The position numbers and the translations under genes are program-made. The notes beneath the pieces were generated by a model that saw nothing but the letters and a program-made list of their open reading frames with translations, ran no database searches and was not told the DNA's origin. From Candidatus Fimimorpha faecalis (GTDB lineage Bacteria; Bacillota; Clostridia; Lachnospirales; Lachnospiraceae), in the NCBI GenBank assembly GCA_018712075.1, contig DVHN01000056.1, positions 1 through 61,842 of the forward strand: 61,842 nucleotides of DNA, read 5' to 3'. Below, piece after piece: positions 36,474 to 46,700 of the stretch; within the stretch, counting starts at the first letter, position 1, and each line of letters begins with the position of its first letter.

Positions 36474-37112
36474 CTATTTTTTTCCACCAATTTTATTTTC
36501 TGTCCCATGCAGCAGCCGCACAATATTGGCACGATGACGCCAGTATGCCAGTACAGTAAGAAACAATATAACTGCACAGAATTCCATTCGAACTGACGCA
36601 TTTAACTGATAGGCCCCTTGCTGCGTAAAACATACGGACATAATAAATAATGCTGTTACAACAAGAAGGGAACCTAGTGATACAAATCGGGTAATTGCCA
36701 CTGTTATAATAAATAATGCAAGACATACAAGAGTCGTTCTCCAATCCAACATTAAAATTAATGCTGCGGTACAGGCAATTCCCTTTCCTCCTTTGAAATT
36801 CATATAGCACGGATAATTATGTCCAAGTATTACTCCAGTTGCAGTGTAAACCATATAAAGATAAGCATTTCCTGGCTCTTTTTGTTTAAAAATCCACAGC
36901 ACAATCAGACATGGAATGAGACATTTTAATACGTCGCCAAGAAATACAATTAACCCTGCTTTTTTTCCCATTACCCGCAAAGAATTGGTTGCACCAGAAT
37001 TTCCGCTTCCTTCCTTGCGAATATCAATTCCTTTCAATCTTCCATACCAATATCCTGTCTCAATTAATCCACAGCAATATCCAATGATCAATAATAAGAT
37101 TCGTATCATCAT
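36474..37112 (-). CDS. plsY: Acyl-phosphate glycerol-3-phosphate acyltransferase
   Basis: Membrane enzyme that transfers acyl groups to glycerol-3-phosphate. 212 residues, five to seven membrane helices. Catalytic motif GSGNSGATNSLRVMGKKAG near residue 35 and the KGGKGIACTAALI loop near 105 are typical. The start overlaps the stop of der by four bases (ATGA). It works directly with gpsA. Confidence 0.95.
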   Translation of the reverse strand: MMIRILLLIIGYCCGLIETGYWYGRLKGIDIRKEGSGNSGATNSLRVMGKKAGLIVFLGDVLKCLIPCLIVLWIFKQKEPGNAYLYMVYTATGVILGHNYPCYMNFKGGKGIACTAALILMLDWRTTLVCLALFIITVAITRFVSLGSLLVVTALFIMSVCFTQQGAYQLNASVRMEFCAVILFLTVLAYWRHRANIVRLLHGTENKIGGKK

Positions 37113-38437
37113 GACTCTTTTTCCTTTCGTTCACGAATAATAAATTTCAGCGAAGTTCCTCTAAATCCAAATGCTTCTCGTATTTTATTTTCGATGTATC
37201 TCGTATAAGAAAAATGCATTAATTCCTTATCATTTACAAATATTACAAATGTTGGTGGCTTCACGGATACTTGGGTAATATAGTATAATTTTAAACGTTT
37301 TCCTTTATCGGAAGGAGGCTGCTGCAATGCAACTGCTTCCGTCATAATTTCATTCAATACACCCGTTGCAATTCGCATGGACTGATTTTCAATTACCATA
37401 TCGATTAACTCAAATAACTTATTTAATCGCTGTCCTGTTTTTGCCGATATAAAAATCATTTCTGCATATGGCATATAGGATAATGTTTCTCTTATTTTTT
37501 CTTGGAAACGATAAATTGTTTTATCATTCTTTTCAATTGCATCCCATTTATTTACTGCAATAATAACCCCTTTTCCTCTCTCGTGGGCGATTCCAGCAAT
37601 TTTGGCATCCTGTTCTGTAACACCCTCGGTTGCATCGATGACCATTACTACAATATCTGCACGTTCCACTGCCGTTACTGTACGAATAATACTATAGCGT
37701 TCCAATTCTTCTTTAATTTTATTCTTCCTACGGAGCCCTGCGGTATCAATAAAAATATATTCCCTTCCATTATAGACAATATCGGTATCCACGGCATCTC
37801 TTGTCGTACCTGCAATGTCTGAAACAATGACACGATTCTCCCCAACAATTTTATTAATAATGGAAGACTTTCCAACGTTTGGCTTTCCAACAATCGCAAT
37901 ACGTGGGCGATCGTCTTCCTCTTCTTCCAACATTGCTGCATCAAAATGTTTTGTTACGTTTTCCAACATATCGCCGAGTCCTAACCGTCCTGCTGCCGAA
38001 ACAGGATTTGGCTCACCGATACCTAAATTATAGAATTCGTATACATCTGGCATTTGCTTTTCAAAATTGTCCACTTTATTGACCACAAGTACAACTGGCT
38101 TATGGGAACGCCGAAGCATATCGGCTACTTTCGCATCTGCATCTACCAGCCCTTGTCGTACATCTGTAATAAATAAAATTACATCTGCGGTTGCGATTGC
38201 AATCTCTGCCTGTTCTCTCATCTGGGATAAAATGATATCCTTACTATCTGGCTCAATTCCTCCCGTATCAATTAAGGTAAAAGTCATGTCCAGCCATGTA
38301 CAATCTGCATAAATACGGTCTCTTGTTACACCTGGAGTATCTTTTACAATCGAAATCATATCTCCAGCCAACGCATTAAACAATGTAGATTTTCCTACAT
38401 TTGGGCGTCCTACAATGGCCACCACTGGTTTACTCAT
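37109..38437 (-). CDS. der: Ribosome-biogenesis GTPase Der (EngA)
   Basis: Double-GTPase protein needed for 50S maturation. 442 residues: G1 motif GRPNVGKSTLFN near residue 8 and second G1 GKPNVGKSSIIN near residue 184, each with downstream DTPG/DTAG switch II and NKVD/NKWD motifs, plus a KH-like C-terminal domain. Start follows AAAGGAG. Translation-coupled to plsY. Confidence 0.98.
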   Translation of the reverse strand: MSKPVVAIVGRPNVGKSTLFNALAGDMISIVKDTPGVTRDRIYADCTWLDMTFTLIDTGGIEPDSKDIILSQMREQAEIAIATADVILFITDVRQGLVDADAKVADMLRRSHKPVVLVVNKVDNFEKQMPDVYEFYNLGIGEPNPVSAAGRLGLGDMLENVTKHFDAAMLEEEEDDRPRIAIVGKPNVGKSSIINKIVGENRVIVSDIAGTTRDAVDTDIVYNGREYIFIDTAGLRRKNKIKEELERYSIIRTVTAVERADIVVMVIDATEGVTEQDAKIAGIAHERGKGVIIAVNKWDAIEKNDKTIYRFQEKIRETLSYMPYAEMIFISAKTGQRLNKLFELIDMVIENQSMRIATGVLNEIMTEAVALQQPPSDKGKRLKLYYITQVSVKPPTFVIFVNDKELMHFSYTRYIENKIREAFGFRGTSLKFIIRERKEKES

Positions 38438-38463
38438 AGTTTTGCTCTCCTTTATATCTAGAT

Positions 38464-39834
38464 TTATTCTTTTTCCAATTCATAAGGAGCATGATTTTCT
38501 TCTCCTTTTTTCAGATCGGATTGTCCCAGCATCGCATCAATCAAATCCTGTCCGCTTGATTTTACAATACGAATCGAAACTTGTAAAGTCCTTTCTAACT
38601 CCTGCTTTGTGACATCATCTAAGAAAACGTCTTCTCCACTCCGAAACATATTGGATGGCAGCAGCAATTGTTTTCCTAACGATTGTTCCATTAACTGATT
38701 TCTTAAATCCCTTCCTGTAATTAAACCAGATACCGTTATCGTCTCTCCAAAAAACTCATTTTTAATCGAATAAAGATGCCCAACGATATTTGGAAATTTG
38801 CCTTTTAATTTTTGATAAATTGCTTTAATATAAGGAAATGCTAACTTCCCTGTCGCAAGTGAAAATTCAAATGAGCGACCATCTCCATGAAGAACTTCCA
38901 TTGCTTTGTTTGCCTCTTCCATTAACAGACGCAGCATACCAACTCCATTTTCTAATTGGATGTATCCATCGTAACGTTCTTCTTCTGGAAGCGAACGTTG
39001 TGCTAAAATGTAAAATTCATCACTGGCATGAATAAAATGAGTTCCATATTGTTGATAGAGTTTCCTTTGCCACTGCTCAATCAGATCAATTGTCTGCTCC
39101 GCATCTTCTTTTGTAAATGGTTCCAGCGGATACAATCCTTCCCGAAACTTAGAAAGTCCAACTGGAACAACGGATACACTTTCCATATATGGAATATACT
39201 GCGATAAATCCCGAATGCTGCGTTCCAATTCTTCTTTATCATTTACATTTTTACAGAGTACAATCTGTCCATTCATTTCTACGCCCGCTTCATATAACGT
39301 CTGAATCTTTTTGAGCGATTCTCCAGCGAAACGATTATGCAGCATCTTACAGCGCAGTTCAGGATTGGTTGTATGCACAGAAATATTGATCGGAGAGAGT
39401 TTATAATCAATAATTCGCTGAATATCCTTTTCCTTCATATTGGTCAATGTAATATAGTTTCCCTGAAGAAAGGATAGTCTGGAATCATCGTCTTTAAAAT
39501 AAAGTGTTTCCCTCATACCAGGAGGCATTTGATCAATAAAGCAAAAAATACATTTGTTTGAGCAAGAACGATAATCGGACATTAATCCATTTTCGAATAT
39601 AATTCCTAAGTCTTGGTCATAGTCCTTTTCAATATCTAACTCCCACTCTTCTCCTTCTGCGGTAATTACCAATAATTCAATATACTCATCCTTTATTAGG
39701 TATTCATAATCAAAAACATCTTCAATTTCTTTGTCATTAACTGCCAATACACGGTCTCCAGGTTTTAACTCCATCTCTTCTGCAATGGAACCTGGCTCGA
39801 TTGCACAGATTAAGTGACCTTTTTGTTTATCCAT
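38464..39834 (-). CDS. PDZ-radical SAM DUF512 family protein
   Basis: 456 residues: N-terminal PDZ-like domain (IAEEMELKPGDRVLAVNDKEI), a radical SAM-type cysteine motif SNKCIFCFIDQMPPGM near residue 93 (pattern CxxxCxFC), and the C-terminal DUF512 domain (GETITVSGLITGRDL). The biochemical reaction is not known. It regularly precedes der in Clostridia, as here, suggesting ribosome or tRNA-related biology. Own promoter upstream. Confidence 0.88.
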   Translation of the reverse strand: MDKQKGHLICAIEPGSIAEEMELKPGDRVLAVNDKEIEDVFDYEYLIKDEYIELLVITAEGEEWELDIEKDYDQDLGIIFENGLMSDYRSCSNKCIFCFIDQMPPGMRETLYFKDDDSRLSFLQGNYITLTNMKEKDIQRIIDYKLSPINISVHTTNPELRCKMLHNRFAGESLKKIQTLYEAGVEMNGQIVLCKNVNDKEELERSIRDLSQYIPYMESVSVVPVGLSKFREGLYPLEPFTKEDAEQTIDLIEQWQRKLYQQYGTHFIHASDEFYILAQRSLPEEERYDGYIQLENGVGMLRLLMEEANKAMEVLHGDGRSFEFSLATGKLAFPYIKAIYQKLKGKFPNIVGHLYSIKNEFFGETITVSGLITGRDLRNQLMEQSLGKQLLLPSNMFRSGEDVFLDDVTKQELERTLQVSIRIVKSSGQDLIDAMLGQSDLKKGEENHAPYELEKE

Positions 39835-39872
39835 AAAATCCTCCGTCGTATTCTCTCAATTTTCCATTTTCT

Positions 39873-39900
39873 ATTATAACAGGCTTACCAGTAAAAGTAT
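39873..39900 (-). promoter_or_regulatory. Promoter of the DUF512-der-plsY-gpsA operon
   Basis: Extended -10 TGTTATAAT (hexamer at 39878-39873) with a weak -35 about 17 bases upstream, on the minus strand. Confidence 0.6.
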
Positions 39901-39992
39901 AGACCGAACTTTATTTTAACTAGGAAGACAAATTTCTCAATTCCCTACATGCTTCCTTGTACTTATCGTTTACGGTATAGTTATTCCTAAAC

Positions 39993-40045
39993 AAGAATGC
40001 ATGGAAAAATGATCATCCCATTGAATCATCTCTCCATGCATTCTT
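39993..40045 (-). terminator. Hairpin after polC, probable terminator
   Basis: Perfect 13-base arms AAGAATGCATGGA / TCCATGCATTCTT. On the minus strand the tail is only moderately T-rich (CTTGTTTAG). It lies just after the polC stop. Confidence 0.65.
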
Positions 40046-40052
40046 TTCCATA

Positions 40053-43000
40053 CTAAGTAAAATCAAATAATGAAAGTTGGTTACTCTCTGGCAATCCCTC
40101 CAGAATTCCAAGTTCCACCATTTTATCCACAACAGTCTTACTTACTTTCGCCCTTGTTCGGAAATCATCTTGTGATAAAAATGGTCCATCCTTTGCTGCT
40201 TCTACAATGGAATCAGCAGCTTTTTCTCCTAACCCATCAATGGAACTCAACGAAGGCATTAATTTCCCATCCATGATTTGGAAACGATTTGCTTTCGCTT
40301 TATAAACATCCAATGGAAGAAAATCAAAGCCCCTTGCGTACATTTCTTGCACAATTCTCATATCTTTATAGGTATCTTGTTCTTTCTTACTAAGACTATC
40401 CATTCTTCTTTCATAATCTGCCATTGCATTCTCTAACTTTTCTTTTCCCATACACATTAATTCATACGTGAATCCCGTTGCACGAATACTAAAAAATGCG
40501 GCATAATAGGCAAGCGGATAAAACACTTTACAATAGGCAATTCTCCATGCCATCATAACATAGGCTGCGGCATGCGCCTTCGGGAACATATATTTAATTT
40601 TTTTGCAAGACCAAATATACCAATCTGGCACATCATGTTTTACCATTTCTTCTTCCCATTCTGGGGTCAATCCTTTTCCTTTACGAACCGATTCCATAAT
40701 TTTAAAAGAAAGACCCTTTTCGACACCCTTACTGATTAAATAAATCATAATATCATCACGGGTACAAATCGCCGTTGAGATCGTCGCTTTTCCTTCTTTT
40801 AACAACGTCTGTGCATTCCCAAGCCATACATCTGTTCCATGAGATAGTCCTGCAATTCGTACAAGATCTGAAAAATACCTTGGTTTTGTATCAATTAACA
40901 TCTGCATTGCAAAATCAGTTCCAAACTCTGGAATACCAAGCGCTCCTAACTTACAGCCATGAATATCTTCTGGCGTAATCCCTAATGCCGATGTATCTTT
41001 AAACAGGGACATAACTTCCTTACTATCCAATGGAAATGTTCTAGCATCTTGTCCTGTCAAATCTTCCAGCATACGAATCATCGTTGGATCATCGTGTCCC
41101 AGAATATCTAGCTTCAACAAGTTATGGTCAATGGAATGGTAATCAAAATGAGTCGTAATAATATTCGTTGTCATATCATTGGCAGGATGCTGTACGGGAG
41201 TAAAGGAGTAGATTTCTTCTCCATGTGGAAGTACAATAATACCTCCAGGATGCTGACCTGAAGTACGTCTTACTCCTGTACATCCCTCCACAATCCGGTT
41301 GATTTCGCAAACTCTTTTATGAATTCCCCGCTCTTCATAGTAATTTTTTACATAGCCAAATGCGGTCTTATCTGCCAAAGTACCAATCGTTCCTGCACGG
41401 AACGTATGACCCTCTCCAAAAATCACTTCGGTATACGCATGTGCTCTACTCTGATATTCTCCTGAAAAGTTTAAATCAATATCTGGTTCTTTATCCCCGT
41501 AAAAGCCTAAAAACGTTTCAAATGGAATGTCAAATCCATCTTTTTTCATTTTCGTTCCACAAACAGGACAGTTTTTATCTGGCATATCACAACCAGCTCC
41601 GCCTGCATGACTTCTGACTTCTTCCGAATCAAAATCACTATAATGACAGTCAGGACAATAATAATGCGGTGGAAGAGGATTTACTTCTGTAATATTTGAC
41701 ATAGTTGCTACAAACGAAGAACCAACCGAGCCACGGGATCCTACCATATATCCATCTTCATTGGATTTTGTCACAAGACGCTGCGCAATAATATACATAA
41801 CTGCAAATCCATTGGAAATAATGGAATTTAGTTCTTTTTCTAGTCTATCTTCCACAATTTTAGGAAGCGTTTCTCCATACATCGATCTCGCTTTTTTATA
41901 ACACATCTCGCGCAGTTCCACATCCGAATTTTCAATGACAGGAGGACATTTATCTGGACGAACTGGCTCAATATAATCAATTCGATCGGCAATTAAATTT
42001 GTATTTGTTACAACTACTTCGTATGCCTTTTCACTGCCCAAGTATTCAAATTCTTTGAGCATTTCTTCGGTTGTACGATAATAGAGCGGAGGCTGATGAT
42101 CTGCATCTGCAAACCCCTTTCCAGCCATGATGATTCTGCGATATACTTCATCCTCTGGATTCATAAAATGGACATCACAAGTTGCACAGACTGGTTTATT
42201 AAATTCTTCTCCTAATCTTACAATTTTACGATTAATTTCTTTTAAATCTTCTATGGAATTAACTGGGTAATCTTCTTTTTCCAGCATAAACAGATCATTC
42301 CCCAATGGCTGGATTTCCAAATAGTCATAGAAATTCACGATTTTGGCAATATCTGCTTCGGATTCCCCACGTAAAATAGACTGATATAATTCTCCAGCTT
42401 CACATGCAGAACCAAAGATCAATCCCTCTCTGTACTTTAATAGTTCCGATCTTGGAAAACGTGGTCTTCGTGCAAAGTAATTTAAATGGGCAAACGAAAC
42501 AAGGCGGTACAAATTCACACGTCCCACTTCCGTTGCTGCCAATACGATAATATGATAGGTTGGTAACTTTTTGATTGCTTCTGGCCCTAACTTTGCCTTT
42601 TTTTCTACTTCTTCCAAATTCGTAATGCCCTGCTGCTTCAGCCGATCCAACAGCCGCTGGAAAATCCCCGCCGTAGCTTCGGCATCATCGACAGCCCGAT
42701 GATGGTTTTCTAATGAAACACCAAGTTCTTTTGCCACAACATCCAGCTTATAACGTCTTAGCTTTGGAAGCAGATAACGAGCCAGTCCAACGGTATCCAA
42801 ATAGGTTGGATCAAAATGATACCCCAACTCCTTCGCATTATGCAAAATAAAACTCATATCAAACGATGCATTATGCGCAACTAATACCGCATCCTTACAA
42901 AATTCCAAAAATTCAGGGAGTATTGCTGTAATATCAGGTGCGGACAACACCATACTATCACTAATTCCCGTTAATTGTTCAATTTTGAATGGAATTGGTA

Positions 43001-44510
43001 CGCCTGGATTGATAAATGTACTAAACCGATCTACGATCTTTCCTTTTTCTACTTTTACCGCTCCAATTTCAATAATCTTATTTTTTAATGGACTAAATCC
43101 AGTCGTTTCAATATCAAATACAACATACGTAGCATCCAGACTTTGATTTCGATGATTCATAACAATTTCTTTCATATCATCGACGAGATACCCCTCTACT
43201 CCGTAGATTACTTTAAAATCGTCTCCTTTTTTCAAAGCATGGAACGCATCTGGAAAGGCATAAACACATCCATGATCGGTAACCGCCATTGCTTTATGTC
43301 CCCATGCTTTTGCATTATGAATCAGATCTTTTACTTCTGTAACAGCGTCCATTTCACTCGCTTTTGTATGACAATGCAACTCTACACGTTTTTCAGGAGC
43401 ATGATCCATACGCCGATTTGTAAAATCTTCGCATTTTTTGATACCAATGACGGAAGAAATTCCGATTTCATGGTCAAATTTATCATAAAGACTCATCCCC
43501 TTTACGGTTACAAAATTTCCCTTTTTGATATTGGAGAGAAGTTCTGACAAATGTTCATTATCAATAAAAATTTTAACCATAATAGTATCTGTCAAATCCG
43601 TGACAGGAAATGTAACGATTGTCTTTTGTCCATTTCGAAGTTCTCTTGTATCAACCGCTAAAATTTTTCCACGAATGGCTACTTCTCCCATTTCTTCTAC
43701 CAGTTCTTTAATTTCAATGGTTGGATCGGTAAAATCTCTTCCAAAAATAACATCTGGATTATCAGAGCGAATATATCGTTTTCCTGCACCTTCCCATTTC
43801 TTGCGAAATTCTTTTTTCGGTCTTTCTGAAACGGTACGGCTTGGCTGGATCGGTTCTTTAACAAAAGATCGTTTCTCTTGTTTTTTCTCCGTTGTATTGG
43901 ACACTTCTTGTATCGGTTCTTCTTTTTTATTCACTACGCCGTTTAGAATTGCCTGAATTTCTTGCTGTTCTTTTTCCTCCATTTGCTTTCTAAGCTCACT
44001 CGTCTTTGCTTGGACATATTTCATCCTCACATCCATGGAGAAACCACAGCGGTCGCAAAACACCTTCGTAAGCCATCTTTGTAAATCATGCTCCCGATTT
44101 CTTGCCCACATGGAATCTTCCATTTCCAATGACAGCAAATCGTCCTTTTCAAACTTCCATTTTGCTTTCTTCAAAAGATGATATTCCAGCTCACTTGTGT
44201 TTTGAATTTCCATCATAATACTATCTTGATAGGCATCCAACAATTTTTGCGGTGTATATTGTTCTGATAAATCAAACTGTTCCATTATTTTTACTTGGAT
44301 CGCCTGATTTGGAAATAACTGTTGTTTTAATTTTTTCTCCAAATGATATACTATCTTTTTTGAAATCAACCTGGAAGAACGAATATAAACTCGAATTGTC
44401 TGACGATCCTTTGTATAATTCACATGGAGTACTGTGACAAATTGAAGCAATGTTTGTTCTTCCTCTGAAAATGGAATCGTTGGAAATGTCTCCAAAAACA
44501 ACTTAGCCAT
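40053..44510 (-). CDS. polC: DNA polymerase III PolC (Gram-positive alpha subunit)
   Basis: Main replicative polymerase, with built-in 3'-5' exonuclease. 1485 residues: an OB-fold region (250-350), a PHP domain start HCHTKASEMDAV near 378, the proofreading exonuclease VVFDIETTGFSPL near 463, a zinc cluster with CPDC/CPVC near 948-985, and the active-site segment EPDIDLNFSGEYQ near 1010. The C-terminal DNA-binding domain is present. Full length. Last gene of the isoprenoid/lipid run, 11 bases after ispG. Confidence 0.98.
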   Translation of the reverse strand: MAKLFLETFPTIPFSEEEQTLLQFVTVLHVNYTKDRQTIRVYIRSSRLISKKIVYHLEKKLKQQLFPNQAIQVKIMEQFDLSEQYTPQKLLDAYQDSIMMEIQNTSELEYHLLKKAKWKFEKDDLLSLEMEDSMWARNREHDLQRWLTKVFCDRCGFSMDVRMKYVQAKTSELRKQMEEKEQQEIQAILNGVVNKKEEPIQEVSNTTEKKQEKRSFVKEPIQPSRTVSERPKKEFRKKWEGAGKRYIRSDNPDVIFGRDFTDPTIEIKELVEEMGEVAIRGKILAVDTRELRNGQKTIVTFPVTDLTDTIMVKIFIDNEHLSELLSNIKKGNFVTVKGMSLYDKFDHEIGISSVIGIKKCEDFTNRRMDHAPEKRVELHCHTKASEMDAVTEVKDLIHNAKAWGHKAMAVTDHGCVYAFPDAFHALKKGDDFKVIYGVEGYLVDDMKEIVMNHRNQSLDATYVVFDIETTGFSPLKNKIIEIGAVKVEKGKIVDRFSTFINPGVPIPFKIEQLTGISDSMVLSAPDITAILPEFLEFCKDAVLVAHNASFDMSFILHNAKELGYHFDPTYLDTVGLARYLLPKLRRYKLDVVAKELGVSLENHHRAVDDAEATAGIFQRLLDRLKQQGITNLEEVEKKAKLGPEAIKKLPTYHIIVLAATEVGRVNLYRLVSFAHLNYFARRPRFPRSELLKYREGLIFGSACEAGELYQSILRGESEADIAKIVNFYDYLEIQPLGNDLFMLEKEDYPVNSIEDLKEINRKIVRLGEEFNKPVCATCDVHFMNPEDEVYRRIIMAGKGFADADHQPPLYYRTTEEMLKEFEYLGSEKAYEVVVTNTNLIADRIDYIEPVRPDKCPPVIENSDVELREMCYKKARSMYGETLPKIVEDRLEKELNSIISNGFAVMYIIAQRLVTKSNEDGYMVGSRGSVGSSFVATMSNITEVNPLPPHYYCPDCHYSDFDSEEVRSHAGGAGCDMPDKNCPVCGTKMKKDGFDIPFETFLGFYGDKEPDIDLNFSGEYQSRAHAYTEVIFGEGHTFRAGTIGTLADKTAFGYVKNYYEERGIHKRVCEINRIVEGCTGVRRTSGQHPGGIIVLPHGEEIYSFTPVQHPANDMTTNIITTHFDYHSIDHNLLKLDILGHDDPTMIRMLEDLTGQDARTFPLDSKEVMSLFKDTSALGITPEDIHGCKLGALGIPEFGTDFAMQMLIDTKPRYFSDLVRIAGLSHGTDVWLGNAQTLLKEGKATISTAICTRDDIMIYLISKGVEKGLSFKIMESVRKGKGLTPEWEEEMVKHDVPDWYIWSCKKIKYMFPKAHAAAYVMMAWRIAYCKVFYPLAYYAAFFSIRATGFTYELMCMGKEKLENAMADYERRMDSLSKKEQDTYKDMRIVQEMYARGFDFLPLDVYKAKANRFQIMDGKLMPSLSSIDGLGEKAADSIVEAAKDGPFLSQDDFRTRAKVSKTVVDKMVELGILEGLPESNQLSLFDFT

Positions 44511-44521
44511 ATTACAACCTC

Positions 44522-45586
44522 TTACTTATTATCATTCCAATGAATTAATTCTTCTTTTAATGCATTCAGAAGCTGATCTTCTGGCAGTTTTTTAATCACC
44601 TCTCCATGTTTGATCAAAACTCCAACTCCAACGCCTCCAGCAATCCCAATATCTGCCTCTTTGGCTTCTCCAGGACCATTTACAACACAACCCATAACCG
44701 CAACTTTTAAGTTTAAATGGTCAAACCCAGATACCATTGTCTCTACTTGATTTGCAAGACCAATTAAATCAATTTGCGTTCTTCCGCAAGTTGGACAGGA
44801 TACTACTTCAATTCCACCCTTTCTAAGTCCAAGTGTACGCAGAATTAACTTAGCTGACTTCACCTCTTCTACTGGATCTCCAGTTAAAGAAACTCGAATT
44901 GTATCTCCGATTCCCTGATTCAAAATCAATGCAAGACCAATGGATGATTTAATATTGCCCGCCGTAACAGTTCCAGCTTCTGTAATTCCAACATGCAGAG
45001 GATAACTTGTTCGAGGCGCTAATAATTCATGCGCCTTCACGCACATCATGACATCGGATGATTTAATGCTGATAACTAAGTTGTCATATCCCATCTGTTC
45101 AATCATTCGTACTTTATCCAAAGCGCTTTCTACCAATCCTTCTGCGGTTACCCCATTATACTTTCCTACTAATTCTTTTTCCAATGATCCACTATTTACA
45201 CCGACACGAATTGGAACCTGATATTGTTTCGCTTTCTCAATCACTGCTTGAACTCGTTCTTCTGATCCAATATTTCCTGGATTAATCCGAATTTTATCTG
45301 CTCCATTTTCCATTGCTGCGATTGCCAAACGGTAATCAAAATGAATATCTGCAACAAGTGGAATATGGATTTGCTTTTTTATCTCTTTGATTGCAGCAGC
45401 AGCCTGCATCGTTGGAACTGCACAGCGAATAATTTCACATCCTGCTTCTTCCAATGCTAAAATCTGTGCAACGGTCGCTGCAACATCTTCTGTTTTTGTA
45501 TTTGTCATAGACTGGATTAAGATTGGATTTCCTCCTCCAATTACACGGTTTCCAATTTGTATTTCCTTTGTGTGATTGCGAAACAT
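44522..45586 (-). CDS. ispG: 4-hydroxy-3-methylbut-2-en-1-yl diphosphate synthase (flavodoxin)
   Basis: MEP-pathway enzyme with a 4Fe-4S cluster that makes HMBPP. 354 residues. Cluster cysteines in VVSCPTCGRTQID (two) and VMGCVVNGPGEAKE (third), plus GADKIRINPGNIG and VADIHFDYRLA of the TIM barrel. Start follows GAGAGGG. It follows rseP and precedes polC. dxr, two genes upstream, is another enzyme of the same pathway. Confidence 0.97.
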   Translation of the reverse strand: MFRNHTKEIQIGNRVIGGGNPILIQSMTNTKTEDVAATVAQILALEEAGCEIIRCAVPTMQAAAAIKEIKKQIHIPLVADIHFDYRLAIAAMENGADKIRINPGNIGSEERVQAVIEKAKQYQVPIRVGVNSGSLEKELVGKYNGVTAEGLVESALDKVRMIEQMGYDNLVISIKSSDVMMCVKAHELLAPRTSYPLHVGITEAGTVTAGNIKSSIGLALILNQGIGDTIRVSLTGDPVEEVKSAKLILRTLGLRKGGIEVVSCPTCGRTQIDLIGLANQVETMVSGFDHLNLKVAVMGCVVNGPGEAKEADIGIAGGVGVGVLIKHGEVIKKLPEDQLLNALKEELIHWNDNK

Positions 45587-45605
45587 CCTTTTACCCTCTC
45601 TCTTT

Positions 45606-46700
45606 TTACATAAAAATTTTTTTCACATCATTAAATAAGATTATAACCATAAATGCCATTAAGAAAATAAATCCTGCAACCTGTACTGCACCTTCTTTTT
45701 CTCTCGAAACAGGCTTTCCCCGCACTGCTTCAATGAGTAAGAATAACAATCTTCCTCCATCTAAGGCAGGAATCGGAAGCAAGTTCATTACACCTAAATT
45801 AGCACTAATTAAAATCATAAAGTTTGTCAACGTCAAAAACATGGTCATCGCCTGTTCTGAGAATGGGTCATCCTGCGTCTCTGTTTGAACTTCATCTACA
45901 ATATCATCTACCATCGTTGCAATACCAACTGGACCTGAGAAATCATCAATTGTAATACCACCAGTAAAAATCATTCCGAGACTTTTTATTGTTGTTACAA
46001 TATTATATTTTACTTCATAAAAGCTATAGCGGAAAATATCTGCCACTCCAAGCGCATAACGATATCCTCCTGTTACACCAATTTTATAACTTCCTGTCTC
46101 ATCCATTTGAGGAACGACATGTGTCTCCATTCTCTGCCCATCTCTCTCATAAACAATATCCAGTTCTTTTCCTGGATTCATAGAAAGATATACAAGCAAT
46201 TCTCGATACAGATGAACAGAGCTGCCATTAATTTTAATAATTTCATCTCCACTTTGCAGTCCTGCTTCATATGCAGCGCCCCCTTCTGGAACATCAATCA
46301 ATCGGCAAATATCACTTCCTGCATAAGTAATTACAATAACTGCCAACACAAAGGCAAGCAAGAAATTAAAAACAGGACCCGCCGCAATAACGGATATTCT
46401 AGCCCACACTGATTTATTATTAAACGACTTTTCTTCATCGATTTGAACATCTTCGATTCCATACATTGCAGCTTCCTCATCCATCATAACACAGGAACCT
46501 CCAAACGGAATCCATTTCAAGCAGTAACGAGTATCATTTCTTACCCATTTAAAAATATCTGGTCCCATACCGATGGAAAACTGGATTACACCAATTCCAT
46601 TCTTCTTGGCAAGCAGAAAATGACCAAGTTCATGAATAAATATTGTAATTCCAATAATCAAAATAAGCGCAATAATACTAATCCAACTCACGCCATCCAC
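45606..46700 (-). CDS. rseP: RIP metalloprotease RseP (site-2 protease)
   Basis: Intramembrane zinc protease. 364 residues with four membrane helices. HExxH zinc motif FIHELGHFLLAKK near residue 24, a PDZ domain in the middle (AAYEAGLQSGDEIIKINGSSV) and the third zinc ligand segment NLLPIPALDGGRLLF near residue 300. Start is GTG at 46700, overlapping dxr by 13 bases; the ribosome site is weak, so coupling to dxr translation is likely. Family targets are anti-sigma factors and signal peptide remnants. Confidence 0.95.
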   Translation of the reverse strand: MDGVSWISIIALILIIGITIFIHELGHFLLAKKNGIGVIQFSIGMGPDIFKWVRNDTRYCLKWIPFGGSCVMMDEEAAMYGIEDVQIDEEKSFNNKSVWARISVIAAGPVFNFLLAFVLAVIVITYAGSDICRLIDVPEGGAAYEAGLQSGDEIIKINGSSVHLYRELLVYLSMNPGKELDIVYERDGQRMETHVVPQMDETGSYKIGVTGGYRYALGVADIFRYSFYEVKYNIVTTIKSLGMIFTGGITIDDFSGPVGIATMVDDIVDEVQTETQDDPFSEQAMTMFLTLTNFMILISANLGVMNLLPIPALDGGRLLFLLIEAVRGKPVSREKEGAVQVAGFIFLMAFMVIILFNDVKKIFM